Below, one piece after another: positions 36,219 to 46,571 of a stretch of DNA of 64,000 nt (position 1 is the stretch's first letter; each line of letters starts with the position of its first letter). The translations under genes were made by a program, and so were the position numbers. This stretch comes from JAGTVG01 sp964389805 (GTDB lineage: Bacteria; Bacteroidota; Bacteroidia; Cytophagales; Cyclobacteriaceae): the NCBI GenBank assembly GCA_964389805.1, contig CAYMFU010000052.1, positions 1 to 64,000 of the forward strand, given 5' to 3'. Under the pieces are notes generated by a model that was not told where the DNA came from, ran no database searches, and saw only the letters and a list, made by a program, of their open reading frames with translations.

Positions 36219-37583
36219 ATGTCGACAATTGAACTGTTCTCCGTTACACTAATTTCTGTATTATTACTATTTCTGTTTGTCCTTCGGTTTAAGATCCATG
36301 CGTTTATATCGTTGTTATTGATAAGTATTCTGGTCGGTTTATTCACCGGTATGCAATTCGAAGAAGTTCTTAACAGTATACAGGAAGGTATGGGAGGCAT
36401 TTTAGGATTTATAGCTGTGGTTATTGGATTAGGGGCCATTTTCGGAGAAATTTTACAGGATACAGGAGGTGTGGAGGCCTTGGCAAAATCCATGCTTAAA
36501 ACATTTGGGGAAAAGAAGTCCTCCTGGGCGTTGATGACATCAGGCTTCCTTATAGCAATTCCCGTTTTTTTTGAAGTGGGCTTCATAATCCTTGTCCCTA
36601 TTGCTTTTGCCTTAGCAAGAAAAACAGGTAAGTCAGTTTTATTTTATGCGATTCCTATGATGGCCGGGCTGGCCGTGACACATGCCTTCATACCCCCTAC
36701 GCCCGGGCCTATAGCGGTTGCTCAAATTATTGATGTACCATTAGGCTGGATCATATTATTTGGATTTATTATTGGATTTCCAACCGCTATTGTAGCGGGC
36801 CCAATTTTTGGTAAATACATATCTAAAAAAATAATTATTCACCCCCCGGAGATCGATCCTGATTTAAAGGATATTACGGAAAAGGACCATGAGGATTTGC
36901 CGTCTTTCAAATGGGTGATATTTCTGATAGGACTTCCATTAGTACTTATATTGGCAAGGACATTTGTAGACCTTGCCTATGATGAAAACTGGCTTAATCA
37001 ATCTGTATTTTGGGATGCCTTGAAATTTGTAGGCCATCCATTTATTGCATTATTAATTGCCACCCTTCTGGCGGGATATATTATGGGAATTAGACAAGGA
37101 TATAAACCCGCTCAGATTATGCGAATTGCTAATGCAGCGCTTGCCCCAGCCGGATTAATAATTCTGGTTACCGGAGCTGGGGGTGTATTTAAACAAATCC
37201 TGGTAGATAGTGGGGTTGGCGAATCTCTGGCTGCATTGTTGACAGAGTATAATATTTCGCCCGTTGTACTTGCTTATATCATTGCCATTGTCGTACGTGT
37301 TACACAGGGATCGGCTACCGTAGCAATGATCACGGCTGCAGGGATGATAGCCCCGGTGGTTACCTTAATGAGTCTGGGAGATATAGAGAAAGCTTTAATC
37401 GTAGTTTCCATAGCTGCAGGATCTACGATGCTATCACATGTGAATGACAGTGGCTTCTGGTTGATCGGAAAATATCTTGGGATGGATGAAAAACAAACCC
37501 TTCAATCATGGACGGTAATGGAATCCCTGATATCCATATTTTCTTTTATCATTGTTCTAATACTAACGATGATATTTACTTGA
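36219..37583 (+). CDS. GntP-family permease (gluconate/sugar-acid:H+ symporter)
   Basis: A 454-residue permease with about 12 membrane segments. Family markers are GLGAIFGEILQDTGGVEALA, IPVFFEVGFIILVPIAFALAR, FIPPTPGPIAVAQ and the C-terminal HVNDSGFWLIGKYLGM. GntP-type carriers import gluconate, idonate, glycerate or D-serine with protons. No gluconate kinase or dehydratase gene adjoins it, so the substrate may be another hydroxy acid. It is 12 bp after the beta-CASP gene and ends 4 bp before a convergent gene. Confidence 0.93.
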   Translation: MSTIELFSVTLISVLLLFLFVLRFKIHAFISLLLISILVGLFTGMQFEEVLNSIQEGMGGILGFIAVVIGLGAIFGEILQDTGGVEALAKSMLKTFGEKKSSWALMTSGFLIAIPVFFEVGFIILVPIAFALARKTGKSVLFYAIPMMAGLAVTHAFIPPTPGPIAVAQIIDVPLGWIILFGFIIGFPTAIVAGPIFGKYISKKIIIHPPEIDPDLKDITEKDHEDLPSFKWVIFLIGLPLVLILARTFVDLAYDENWLNQSVFWDALKFVGHPFIALLIATLLAGYIMGIRQGYKPAQIMRIANAALAPAGLIILVTGAGGVFKQILVDSGVGESLAALLTEYNISPVVLAYIIAIVVRVTQGSATVAMITAAGMIAPVVTLMSLGDIEKALIVVSIAAGSTMLSHVNDSGFWLIGKYLGMDEKQTLQSWTVMESLISIFSFIIVLILTMIFT

Positions 37584-37587
37584 AAGG

Positions 37588-38013
37588 CTATTTAGGTGGA
37601 TAATGGAGTTCAAGGAAATTAAGAACCTCATCCATTGATTTCATTTTCAAGATCCTGGTTTTTTGACTGGTTGTCTTGATATTATCATAGAATTTATTAA
37701 CTGATATGGTAGTGACAAGGCTCTCAGGAAGGATAGTTATTATATTCTCTATCTTCGTCCTTATCATGAATGTTTCATTAAACTCATTTTCAAGCCACTC
37801 ATGATGTGATTCAGGCAGTAAAGATATAGCAGCAAAAGTGTCGATTACCAGATTTTTAACTTTTTTCTTTATACAAAATTCCTGTAAGAAGAAATTAAGA
37901 GATTTGAAGTCATCAAATGAACAGTTTACAACACGCCATTCTTCCCGTACATACTGAAGCTTTTCATTCCATAACAAACTACAAAAATCAGCCTTAAATA
38001 TCTCCTCTTCCAT
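37588..38013 (-). CDS. Conserved-type small cytoplasmic protein, function unknown
   Basis: A 141-residue acidic protein without signal or membrane segments. It alternates strands and helices (VKNLVIDTFAAISLLP, IENIITILPESLVTTISVN, STSQKTRILKMKSMDEVLNFL in part), with the layout of STAS-like or SpoIIAA-like domains; no conserved phospho-serine can be pinned down, so this is only a fold-level suggestion. It is monocistronic and convergent to the GntP gene. It is not otherwise recognised. Confidence 0.6.
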   Translation of the reverse strand: MEEEIFKADFCSLLWNEKLQYVREEWRVVNCSFDDFKSLNFFLQEFCIKKKVKNLVIDTFAAISLLPESHHEWLENEFNETFMIRTKIENIITILPESLVTTISVNKFYDNIKTTSQKTRILKMKSMDEVLNFLELHYPPK

Positions 38014-38319
38014 TGCGAATCATAATCAGAAAAGTAATATTAAGAAATATAATCTATATTGAAAAAATAAAACCTAAAAGATAATGATCTTTATTAATTA
38101 CCTGGGAAATACCAGATATTCAAATATGAAGTAATTGACCAGGTGCTTAATATGATTAAATTTTATATGACAATTTATTTACCTATACTGCGAACAATCA
38201 ATTGTTTGACATTATTTTTACAGACCTGTAGAGTATCTTCAGTAGATATTATTAAAAAGCCATGAATCACATGTTGCGCATTGCGTCGTAATTTTATAAC
38301 GTAGAAAATATTAAGACCT
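38014..38319. other. 306-bp intergenic region between divergent genes
   Basis: It separates the unknown minus-strand gene (start 38013) from the glucanotransferase gene (start 38320). It is AT-rich, with no gene, RNA, strong hairpin or full -33/-7 promoter match on either strand. Confidence 0.3.
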
Positions 38320-41040
38320 ATGAAATTGGTATTTAAGATCGAGTATTATACAGAATTTGGCCAAAACCTTTTTGTTACCGGAAATATATCTGAACTCGGG
38401 GCATGGGATAAAACAAAGGCACCTGACATGAGATATGTTGGGGAAGGGCAATGGGAATTGGAAATATTTTCGGAAAATATCGCTATAGAACAATTAGAAT
38501 ATAAATATTTTATCAGAGATGATAGAAATTCTATAATAGCCGATGAATGGGGCAAAAGCAGAATTTTCAAGTTTAAAAGTAGAAAGTTTTACTCCTATTT
38601 TTTTGAAGATACCTGGCTGTCAAATACCGATCCGCAAAATCCATTATTTTCATCAGCGTTTTCGGGTAATCTATGGCGTAGAAAAGCTAAAAAGTCCGAA
38701 AAAAAATCCTCACATCTTAACCATGTGTTTCAATTGCTTGCCCCAAGGATAGATAATGACCATGTATTCTGTGTAATCGGCGATGATAAAAAACTGGGGA
38801 ATTGGAACCCGGATCAGGCGGTAATAATGGATGGAAGCCAATACCCCTTATGGAAAGCCGAAGTATTTCTTGAAAACTCTACGGGACCAACTCACTATAA
38901 ATATGGTCTTTACGATCTTAAGAAAAAGAAATTTATTGCTTATGAGAACGGTTCGAATAGAACAATACATCATAAGCTCTCAGTAATTGACAATGGCTTG
39001 TCCATTAAAACAGATGTAAATTATAATTACCCCGATGGAATGTGGAAGGGTGCCGGTGTGGCCATACCTGTTTTTTCATTAAGAACCGAGAGAAGTTTTG
39101 GAGTGGGTGAATTTATGGACCTAAAGGTTCTGGTGGACTGGGCTGTAAAATCGGGTCTTAAATTGATACAAATATTACCCATAAATGATACCGTTGCCAA
39201 TCATACATGGAAAGATTCATATCCTTATGCCGCCATATCTGTTTTTGCCCTTCATCCGGTATACCTGAACCTATTGGGAATGGGGAAATTGTCGGATAAA
39301 AAGCAGATGGATTCTTTTCTGAAAAAAGGAAATAAGTTGAACAAACTGGACACTTTCGATTATGTGTCTGTCATGGATTTAAAATCTAAATACTATAAAT
39401 TATTATATGATCAGGAAAAGGATAAATTTCTGAAAGATAAAAAATATAAAAAGTTCTTCAAGGAAAACAAAGATTGGCTTATTCCTTATGCAGCATTTTC
39501 ATGCCTCAGGGATAGATATGGTACTCCTGATTTCACAAAATGGAGTGCTTATACGTCTTATGAAGAAAATGAGATTCAAAATTTGGTAAAACCAATTAAC
39601 GATGATTTTGATGATTTTGCTGTTCATTACTTCATTCAATATCATCTTCACGTCCAATTAAGTGAAGTTGTTGAATATGCACGCTCAATGGGCGTGATTT
39701 TGAAAGGCGACCTTCCAATTGGAATTTACAGGGATAGTGTTGACGCCTGGGTAGAACCCAGACTTTACCATATGAATAAACAGGCAGGAGCTCCCCCGGA
39801 CGCCTATTCGGTTACCGGGCAAAACTGGCGATTTCCAACTTATAACTGGGATGAGATGGCTAAAGATAATTATGCCTGGTGGCGTCGCCGCCTGAGTCAA
39901 ATGGCCAAATATTTTGATGCATACCGCATCGATCATATACTCGGATTTTTCAGGATCTGGGAGATACCCTTTGAATCCATTCAAGGACTTATGGGTATTT
40001 TTAATCCCTCCATACCCATGTATAAAAATGAAATTGAAAGCCGTGGTATCTATTTCGACTATGACCGGTTTTGTAAGCCCTATATAAGGGATTACATGGT
40101 GGAGGAAATATTCAGAGATTATGCTGACGAGTTGAAAAGGGATTTTCTTGTGAAAGCAGGTGACGGGAACTATAAGCTTAAGGATGAATTTGATACTCAG
40201 AGAAAAGTGGAAGATTACTTTTTGGCTCATCCATTGGAAAACCAGGAAAAGGAGAATTTCCTGAAAAATGCCCTGTTTTCTTTAATAGGGAATGTGCTGT
40301 TTTTTGAGGAACCAGGTTCCAATGGAACCGCCTTTCATCCAAAAATTGCCTTTCATAGCAGCTACTCATACCAGGAACTTGATGATCATACAAAAAGTGT
40401 TTTGAATGATATTTATACCCACTATTTTTACCATCGACAGGAGAAATTCTGGAGGGAACAGGCCATGGTCAAGCTCCCTGTTATCAATAAAGCTTCTGAT
40501 ATGCTGATCTGTGGCGAGGACCTGGGTATGGTTCCGGACTGTGTGCCAGGAGTAATGCATGAGTTAGGAATTCTCAGATTATATATCCAGCGTATGCCAA
40601 AAGAAACTGATAGCGAGTTTGGGCATCCTGCACATGCACCTTATCTTTCAGTGGCCAGCCCATCCTGTCATGATATGTCAACCGTTAGAGGTTGGTGGGA
40701 AGAGGACCAAGAACGTTCCCAAAGATTTTACACTCAGTTTTTGGGGCATAGCGGGGAAGCACCAGATGTTTGTGATACATGGATTTCAGAAGAGGTAATG
40801 CAACAACATTTACATTCATCAGCCATGTGGACTATTTTCCCGATTCAGGACCTGGTTGGGATGGATGAAAAATTAATGAGAAAGGATCCCTTAGATGAAA
40901 GGATTAATGATCCAAGTAATCCAGACAATTTATGGCAATACCGTTTTCATATGAACCTTGAAGAACTGGTCAAGGAAAAGGAATTTAATAAGAAATTACG
41001 CTCAATGGTTAAGAATGCCGGCCGGGATAATAAATTCTAA
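38320..41040 (+). CDS. malQ: 4-alpha-glucanotransferase, GH77, with two N-terminal starch-binding modules
   Basis: A 906-residue GH77 enzyme, much longer than ordinary MalQ (about 500-690). Two CBM20-like modules precede the catalytic part: residues 3-100 (VTGNISELGAWD) and 130-235 (VIGDDKKLGNWNPDQA). The catalytic residues are Asp538 (YRIDHILGFFRIW), Glu733 (CGEDLGMVP) and Asp785 (SCHDMSTVRGWW). Its layout, with two CBM20 modules and a GH77 domain carrying a long insert, is that of plant DPE2-type disproportionating enzymes and their bacterial relatives, which transfer glucose from maltose to a glycan. It is monocistronic. Confidence 0.93.
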   Translation: MKLVFKIEYYTEFGQNLFVTGNISELGAWDKTKAPDMRYVGEGQWELEIFSENIAIEQLEYKYFIRDDRNSIIADEWGKSRIFKFKSRKFYSYFFEDTWLSNTDPQNPLFSSAFSGNLWRRKAKKSEKKSSHLNHVFQLLAPRIDNDHVFCVIGDDKKLGNWNPDQAVIMDGSQYPLWKAEVFLENSTGPTHYKYGLYDLKKKKFIAYENGSNRTIHHKLSVIDNGLSIKTDVNYNYPDGMWKGAGVAIPVFSLRTERSFGVGEFMDLKVLVDWAVKSGLKLIQILPINDTVANHTWKDSYPYAAISVFALHPVYLNLLGMGKLSDKKQMDSFLKKGNKLNKLDTFDYVSVMDLKSKYYKLLYDQEKDKFLKDKKYKKFFKENKDWLIPYAAFSCLRDRYGTPDFTKWSAYTSYEENEIQNLVKPINDDFDDFAVHYFIQYHLHVQLSEVVEYARSMGVILKGDLPIGIYRDSVDAWVEPRLYHMNKQAGAPPDAYSVTGQNWRFPTYNWDEMAKDNYAWWRRRLSQMAKYFDAYRIDHILGFFRIWEIPFESIQGLMGIFNPSIPMYKNEIESRGIYFDYDRFCKPYIRDYMVEEIFRDYADELKRDFLVKAGDGNYKLKDEFDTQRKVEDYFLAHPLENQEKENFLKNALFSLIGNVLFFEEPGSNGTAFHPKIAFHSSYSYQELDDHTKSVLNDIYTHYFYHRQEKFWREQAMVKLPVINKASDMLICGEDLGMVPDCVPGVMHELGILRLYIQRMPKETDSEFGHPAHAPYLSVASPSCHDMSTVRGWWEEDQERSQRFYTQFLGHSGEAPDVCDTWISEEVMQQHLHSSAMWTIFPIQDLVGMDEKLMRKDPLDERINDPSNPDNLWQYRFHMNLEELVKEKEFNKKLRSMVKNAGRDNKF

Positions 41041-41175
41041 TTAAAAGGCTGTTTTGCGTTTATTTTATGGTTACATAAAGTAAAATTTATATCCGAAAAT
41101 CTTATTTACATTTAATCCGATACGAATTTGACATTTTCCTTCTTTTTACGAAATGAAATCTTCTCAGGAAGATGA

Positions 41176-41928
41176 TTATCTTCTCCCTTCAGGGATCCTG
41201 GATTTGGGGAGGATAACCTCATGGGGAGCGACAATAGCACCCTCTCCAATTTCAACATCTCCAAAAACCGTGGCTTTCAAGCCAACGGTAGCCTTATTTC
41301 CAATCTTAACCTTGTCTACAATGAGATATCCTTTAGAAGCATAATGCGCAATTAAAGTTACTGATCCGCCAATAGTCACTTTATCTCCTATTTCAATCAT
41401 GCATGGATCCGAAATATTGGTTGTATTTATGTGTGAACCCTTTCCGATCTTCATCCCCATCATTTTGTAGAAAAGTGTATTCAATGGTGTGGGTGTTACA
41501 AATTCAAGAAATGTATACCTTACAAGATAGGTTAAAGCATTATGAAAATACCAGGGTACTGTTGATAAGGAATAATAGTTTCCACGGAAAGGCTTCAGGC
41601 GAAAGGGCAATAAAAAATTAAACAAGGGAGCGACAAATAAAAGGGTAATTCCATAGATAAAATATCCAAATGAAACACCACATCCTAAAGCTATAAAATG
41701 CCATATCGGTGACCACGAACTGGATATGTCCGAAATAAAGTTAAAAAATAATATTCCGGGAGCAATTGAAACTCCCATGGCCAGTGTGGAAACCAGGTAT
41801 AAAGGAAAAAGTGCAATGATAAAACTGAGTAATCTGAATTTTCTTAGGATGAATTCAAGAATACCACCCATGCCTTTTCGATCAGTGGTTGCCGAATCAA
41901 GATCTTCCCGAACTTTTTTTTCAGTCAT
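41176..41928 (-). CDS. Membrane-associated hexapeptide-repeat acyltransferase
   Basis: A 250-residue protein. Residues 30-130 have two or three hydrophobic membrane segments; residues 145-250 form the left-handed beta-helix of hexapeptide transferases: KIGKGSHINTTNI, MIEIGDKVTIGGSVTLI, KVKIGNKATVGLKATVFG, DVEIGEGAIVAP. The sequence resembles the C-terminal part of membrane-bound O-acetyltransferase-like proteins linked to polysaccharide or non-ribosomal peptide synthesis. It probably acetylates a cell-surface glycan. It has no close same-strand partner. Confidence 0.82.
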   Translation of the reverse strand: MTEKKVREDLDSATTDRKGMGGILEFILRKFRLLSFIIALFPLYLVSTLAMGVSIAPGILFFNFISDISSSWSPIWHFIALGCGVSFGYFIYGITLLFVAPLFNFLLPFRLKPFRGNYYSLSTVPWYFHNALTYLVRYTFLEFVTPTPLNTLFYKMMGMKIGKGSHINTTNISDPCMIEIGDKVTIGGSVTLIAHYASKGYLIVDKVKIGNKATVGLKATVFGDVEIGEGAIVAPHEVILPKSRIPEGRR

Positions 41929-42082
41929 AATGATTCATAAGTTTAGTGTAATTTTTATAAGAGTAATGGTTTTTTTATCCTTCAACCTTAAAAGACAATT
42001 GAATAGAAAAACAATTTAAACATTATCGTTTTTAAATACAATTTTATAGAATCGATGACTGGAAGAGTGCCCGAATTATTTA

Positions 42083-42616
42083 TTAAAATAAACTTAACTG
42101 ATTTTCAGGTAAAGCTTTTTCCAACTGAAGCAATTTCTTTTTAATTTCCATCCCTCCGGCATACCCTACCATACTACCATCACTACCAATAATTCGATGA
42201 CAGGGCACTATGATGGAAATGGGATTGGCACCATTCGCAGTGGCTACAGCCCTAATTGCTTTAATATTACCCAGTTGTTTTGCCAGAGCAGAATAGGTCA
42301 TTGTTTTTCCATATGGGATCTTCAACAACGCATTCCAGACTTTTTTCTGGAAATCGGTCCCAATAAAACACAATGGAATGTCAAAATCTGATCGATTCTG
42401 ATCGATATATTGGCATAACTGCCTTCTTGTTTCTTCAATAATAGATGATTTCTTTTCAACGTAATTGGCTTTTAAGGCAGTTTGTATTTTCTCATCGATT
42501 GAATCCCGCATTTTCCTATATCGCCAATCACACAAACTCAGTTTTCCGTTATATTCACCAAGAATAAGCTCTCCCAGGGGTGTTTTAAAGTATTCTATAT
42601 TTATGTCCACTTGCAT
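42083..42616 (-). CDS. ogt: Methylated-DNA--[protein]-cysteine S-methyltransferase (Ogt)
   Basis: A 177-residue repair protein with the PCHR active-site motif (IIVPCHRIIGSDG, catalytic Cys) and the helix-turn-helix region KTMTYSALAKQLGN. It removes alkyl groups from O6-guanine in a suicide reaction. The last five residues are QLSLF, which match the beta sliding-clamp binding consensus, a feature also present in MutS of this window. It lies 24 bp downstream of the PHP-type hydrolase gene on the same strand. Confidence 0.95.
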   Translation of the reverse strand: MQVDINIEYFKTPLGELILGEYNGKLSLCDWRYRKMRDSIDEKIQTALKANYVEKKSSIIEETRRQLCQYIDQNRSDFDIPLCFIGTDFQKKVWNALLKIPYGKTMTYSALAKQLGNIKAIRAVATANGANPISIIVPCHRIIGSDGSMVGYAGGMEIKKKLLQLEKALPENQLSLF

Positions 42617-42640
42617 CGATGGATTGATTTTAAGTAGATT

Positions 42641-43438
42641 TTATGAATTGCCTGGGACATACATATCATCCGAAGCTAGACTACATTTTTCAATTATCTC
42701 CTTGCAGTATGGAAGATAACCTGCCATTGGTGTACGGCTATCTGAGCCAAAGGAAAACTTAATACCTTCTGATTTTGCCATCTTAATAAAGGCCTCATGC
42801 GGGACATGCGCCATCTGGTTAATTTCAATAGCAATTCCACGTGACTTTGCTTTCGAAATGATTAATTCCATCCTATCTTCCGTCCATATTTTGTAATAAT
42901 CTCTGGCGATACAGACAGGTAAGAATAAAGGCCATCCGAAAATATTAATCGGTTCGTTCTCGAGTATATCAACACTATGCGTCATATACTGCTCCATGAA
43001 AACCTCAATATCTTCCACATGAGAATCGAGCTGCCAGATCCGGTTATATTTTCCATCACCCAATGGAATGGTCTGAGGATCCATAAGCACATAATCAAGT
43101 TCATCCAGTAGATCTTGAGAAAAATCCTGACTCCAATTCCTAAACATTGGTTGTAATCCTATAAATACAGGATATGCCCTTAGTTTTTCGATGTATCTTC
43201 TCAGGTCATCATCATTTTTAATAGCTGCCCACTTCCCGGGGTGTTCTACAATACCGAATTTCACATTTCTTTCTTCCGATATTTTCATGATTTTATCGAT
43301 CGTAAAACTATTGGTCATATGACAGTGCAGATCGATCATTTGAAAATCAGATGATAGTGTTCCAAGAGATAGATTCGGAATACTTAGAACACCAGCTGTT
43401 GTTAGAGCAGTGTTTGATAGAAAATGTCTTCTTTTCAT
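42641..43438 (-). CDS. PHP-type metal-dependent hydrolase with Tat signal
   Basis: A 265-residue protein starting KRRHFLS followed by a hydrophobic stretch, so a Tat signal peptide and export are likely. The metal-binding histidine cluster of the PHP domain is visible: MIDLHCHMT, IVEHPGKW, IEINQMAHVPH, and FGSDSRTP near the end. PHP enzymes are phosphoesterases; exported versions in Bacteroidota probably act on phosphate esters outside the cytoplasm. It follows the GH2 gene by 122 bp and precedes ogt by 24 bp. The substrate is unknown. Confidence 0.82.
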   Translation of the reverse strand: MKRRHFLSNTALTTAGVLSIPNLSLGTLSSDFQMIDLHCHMTNSFTIDKIMKISEERNVKFGIVEHPGKWAAIKNDDDLRRYIEKLRAYPVFIGLQPMFRNWSQDFSQDLLDELDYVLMDPQTIPLGDGKYNRIWQLDSHVEDIEVFMEQYMTHSVDILENEPINIFGWPLFLPVCIARDYYKIWTEDRMELIISKAKSRGIAIEINQMAHVPHEAFIKMAKSEGIKFSFGSDSRTPMAGYLPYCKEIIEKCSLASDDMYVPGNS

Positions 43439-43560
43439 TGTAAAATAATTAATTGTAGAATATCCTCGTGTTCAAAAAAGCATCTTTGTTATAAGCCTAT
43501 ATTATATACTGGAAGAGCTTTAAACATGTAAATTTATAATATTCTGAAATAAAGGTTTTA

Positions 43561-46536
43561 TTAAAATAGTTTGAGAGATATATCATTTTTATATTCCTTT
43601 TTAATCTTGATATTTCGCTGGTAGTTTCCCCAACTCAGGTCAACATAGTCTATTTCATTATTGATGAGGAGGTGTAGGCTTTCATCATTTTTTGCTATCC
43701 GGCAACTATGCCGACCGTCACTCTGTACTGACAATATCATACTGTTTTCTTTTAACAGCCGGTATTCTATAATATCTTCTTTAGTCGATTTGGCCTGGTA
43801 GGTCAGCTGATCGCCTGGGGATTCATGCTCAGTACCCTCATAGTAAAAACTTTTAGTATCCAAATTCCAGTTTTTCTCAGGCCTGGTTCGATAGTATTTT
43901 ATATCATTTGCATATAATCCGACGGTTCCCCTTCGCGTAGAAAGATGATCAGAGGGATAATATGACCAATATGAATCCCTTGACCATGAAAGAGAATCAA
44001 TATCATTCTCCAGTTCAAAGCGGATTCCTATTTCACGAATGAATTCATCCGGGATTTTTTTAACCTGATATTTTACCTTCATTATACCATCAGAACTGAT
44101 ATTGAGACTGAATTCCACAGCTGACAGGTCTTTGATTTCTCCTTTAAGATGAACTTTCACAGCATTGGATTCAAGGCTATAGGATAGCTTCTTTAAGTTC
44201 CAATTCTCACCATAATCCGTTATTTCGTGATAGGAATACATTACAGCCTTGCCTTTCGCTCGAAGGTTAATGTATGGACCGGATAATGATATAGTATCCG
44301 AGGCTTTGATCATTTTTTGTATCAGCCCGGTATTTTTATCAATCAGGATCTTTGTATGGGTATTGCATAAGATTATTAGTTGATCCTTAGTTTCTTCAAC
44401 ATTAATATTTCCACCTATCGGCTTAGAACCATTAGTAGTTTTCGTTGACTTCAAATTCAGTTCATATTTATCGATCAATGCGCCATTAGAATCTCTAAAT
44501 TCCAGTATTGCAGGTAGTCCGGGATCCCATTTTTCCATATTAATTTTAATTAGCCCTTTTGTGTGCGGTTTTATCGAGGGGGATTTTATAGTCCTTTCTT
44601 CATCTTTATAAAAAAGTTTAATCGTTAATTCATCAATATTGGTATGATCAAACCGGTTGTATAATGGAAGAGTAACCTGGGACCCTTCTTTGTAATTTTC
44701 CACTTCAGTTTGAAGTAATTTCACTGGAGAGTATGCTTTTTTTGTATTCCAGAATTCCGGCTTTTTTCTTCTCCAGGTATCCACAATACCCCATTCTCCA
44801 TAGCCAACGGTATTCCCTGTATAGGCGGCTGGAATCACATTTTTATCAATTTTACCCCACCATTCATTATAACCCGGTAGTGAATCCGGTAGCATAAAAC
44901 TTTCATCGATCATGCCCCATATGGCCCCTCCCAGGCCGCCATCAGCTTCAAAGGTTTTTTGCCACATCATGTCCAAACTTCTCCCCCAGAAATCCCGGAT
45001 GTTGGGATCTTCGATCACTGTAAAATTATTGTAACAAGCCACATGGGCCCATTCATCAAATATTACAGGCATTTGCTTGAAGCCAAAATCAATAGTTTTA
45101 ATTCCATATTGGTTCATATTTCCGGAGGTGTCCGGATAGTGCATACTCAGGATTTCATAGGAATCAATCCCTTCCGGTACCTTTCCCGGGTAGCTGAAAA
45201 TCACTGGACGGGTATCGTCATTTTCCTTCACCCAGTCAAATGATCTTTTAAAATTAGAACCGAATTCATTTTCATTGCCAATAGACCACATAATTACAGA
45301 GGGATGGTTTTTATGATTATTCACCATTTCAGCCAATTGCATCAGATAACGATCTGTAAATTCAGGTTCATTTTCTGAATCCCCTGGTCTGTATTCTTCT
45401 GTGCGATGTGAACCGACGAAGCAGACAGCAGTTTCATCTTCCACATATAAACCATAAATATCACACAAGCTTAAAAAATTCTCTGATGGTGGATAGTGTG
45501 ATGTCCGGATGAAATTCATATTGGCTTCTTTGGCCAATAAAACATCCTTCAAGTCATATTCTGGTGTTGAAAGCCTGCCCAATAAAGGATGAATATCATG
45601 ACGGCAGGCCCCGCGGAGTTTAACTTCTTTACCGTTTACCAGAAGTTTATTTCCTTGAACTGAGACCTCCCGAAATCCAATCGGCATATTTTTCTGCCAT
45701 AATATGTCACCATTCTCCAATAGAGAAATTTTCAACTCATACAAATTTGGATGTTCAGCATCCCATTTAAGTGGATCCAGAATATGATTTTCAAAGGAGA
45801 AATCTTTCGTGTCCTTTAGCTTCAGGATGGTATTTTTAAGAGGGATAGCTGTGTTTTCAGGATCAAATAATGCCAGGGAAATTTCAATGTTTTCTTCTGG
45901 ATGGTTGTTGATTTTACCTTTAACAATAAGATTGGCATGTTGAAATTTGCTATCCAGATCAGTACTTATAGCAATCGTTTCCGGATAATTGACAGGTAGT
46001 GTGAGCAATTTTACATTTCGCAGAATGCCTCCAATCTGATGTTTGGCGTAACCGCTGGCATATGATATTTCGTCGGCCCTGTCGGTAACCTCAACAATTA
46101 TAGTAGCTTTTTCTCCCGGTCTTATAGCTTCGGATATATCGCAATCCCATGTCGTAAATCCTCCGTGGTGATCCCGGATAAAGATTCCATTTACCCAAAC
46201 CCTGGCAAAACTATACACGCCCTCAAAGCGGAGTTTTACGGTCTTAGCATTTATGTCCTGGGGAACGGTAAAGGATTTTTTATATACAAAGGGTATATCA
46301 TGTTTAATGGGGTATCCCTGCATCATCACTTCTCCGGGAACCTGAATGTCATGCCAAAGCATATTCCCTTGATTTAATTCCCAGAATCTTCCGGAAGGCT
46401 CTAAACATATCTGCCAGGTCCCATTAAGGTTCACTACTGGATTTGATACGTCTTTTACATATATCTGCCCTGATATTTGTGCTTCGGTATTAAAACGAAC
46501 TGCCAATAATGAAAGAAAAATAATAAACCTTGACAT
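43561..46536 (-). CDS. Glycoside hydrolase family 2 (beta-galactosidase / beta-glucuronidase type)
   Basis: The annotated frame extends to 46779, but the first 81 residues run through the DinB gene and lack any family similarity. The ATG at 46536 starts a signal peptide (MSRFIIFLSLLAVRF, ending in EAQ), giving a 991-residue secreted enzyme. The N-terminal jelly-roll (VVNLNGTWQICLEP), the immunoglobulin-like domains and the barrel are present. The acid/base is Glu422 (WSIGNENEFG) and the nucleophile Glu495 (VIFDEWAH). RTSHYPPSENFLSLCDIYGL is the typical GH2 signature. It acts on a beta-linked galactoside, mannoside or glucuronide. DinB upstream overlaps nothing if this start is used, with a gap of 35 bp. 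Confidence 0.92.
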   Translation of the reverse strand: MSRFIIFLSLLAVRFNTEAQISGQIYVKDVSNPVVNLNGTWQICLEPSGRFWELNQGNMLWHDIQVPGEVMMQGYPIKHDIPFVYKKSFTVPQDINAKTVKLRFEGVYSFARVWVNGIFIRDHHGGFTTWDCDISEAIRPGEKATIIVEVTDRADEISYASGYAKHQIGGILRNVKLLTLPVNYPETIAISTDLDSKFQHANLIVKGKINNHPEENIEISLALFDPENTAIPLKNTILKLKDTKDFSFENHILDPLKWDAEHPNLYELKISLLENGDILWQKNMPIGFREVSVQGNKLLVNGKEVKLRGACRHDIHPLLGRLSTPEYDLKDVLLAKEANMNFIRTSHYPPSENFLSLCDIYGLYVEDETAVCFVGSHRTEEYRPGDSENEPEFTDRYLMQLAEMVNNHKNHPSVIMWSIGNENEFGSNFKRSFDWVKENDDTRPVIFSYPGKVPEGIDSYEILSMHYPDTSGNMNQYGIKTIDFGFKQMPVIFDEWAHVACYNNFTVIEDPNIRDFWGRSLDMMWQKTFEADGGLGGAIWGMIDESFMLPDSLPGYNEWWGKIDKNVIPAAYTGNTVGYGEWGIVDTWRRKKPEFWNTKKAYSPVKLLQTEVENYKEGSQVTLPLYNRFDHTNIDELTIKLFYKDEERTIKSPSIKPHTKGLIKINMEKWDPGLPAILEFRDSNGALIDKYELNLKSTKTTNGSKPIGGNINVEETKDQLIILCNTHTKILIDKNTGLIQKMIKASDTISLSGPYINLRAKGKAVMYSYHEITDYGENWNLKKLSYSLESNAVKVHLKGEIKDLSAVEFSLNISSDGIMKVKYQVKKIPDEFIREIGIRFELENDIDSLSWSRDSYWSYYPSDHLSTRRGTVGLYANDIKYYRTRPEKNWNLDTKSFYYEGTEHESPGDQLTYQAKSTKEDIIEYRLLKENSMILSVQSDGRHSCRIAKNDESLHLLINNEIDYVDLSWGNYQRNIKIKKEYKNDISLKLF

Positions 46537-46571
46537 TACCCGGGGATTAAAAAATGGCAAAAAAAATTCAT

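Noticed and set aside
36203..36586. Minus-strand frame of 127 codons opposite the GntP gene
   Set aside because: It lies opposite the conserved N-terminal membrane segments of GntP and is rich in Pro, Ser, Thr and Asn, as expected of an antisense frame to a membrane-protein gene.
39685..40230. Minus-strand frame of 181 codons inside the glucanotransferase gene
   Set aside because: It is opposite the catalytic GH77 region, including the nucleophile Asp538, and shows no coding features of its own.
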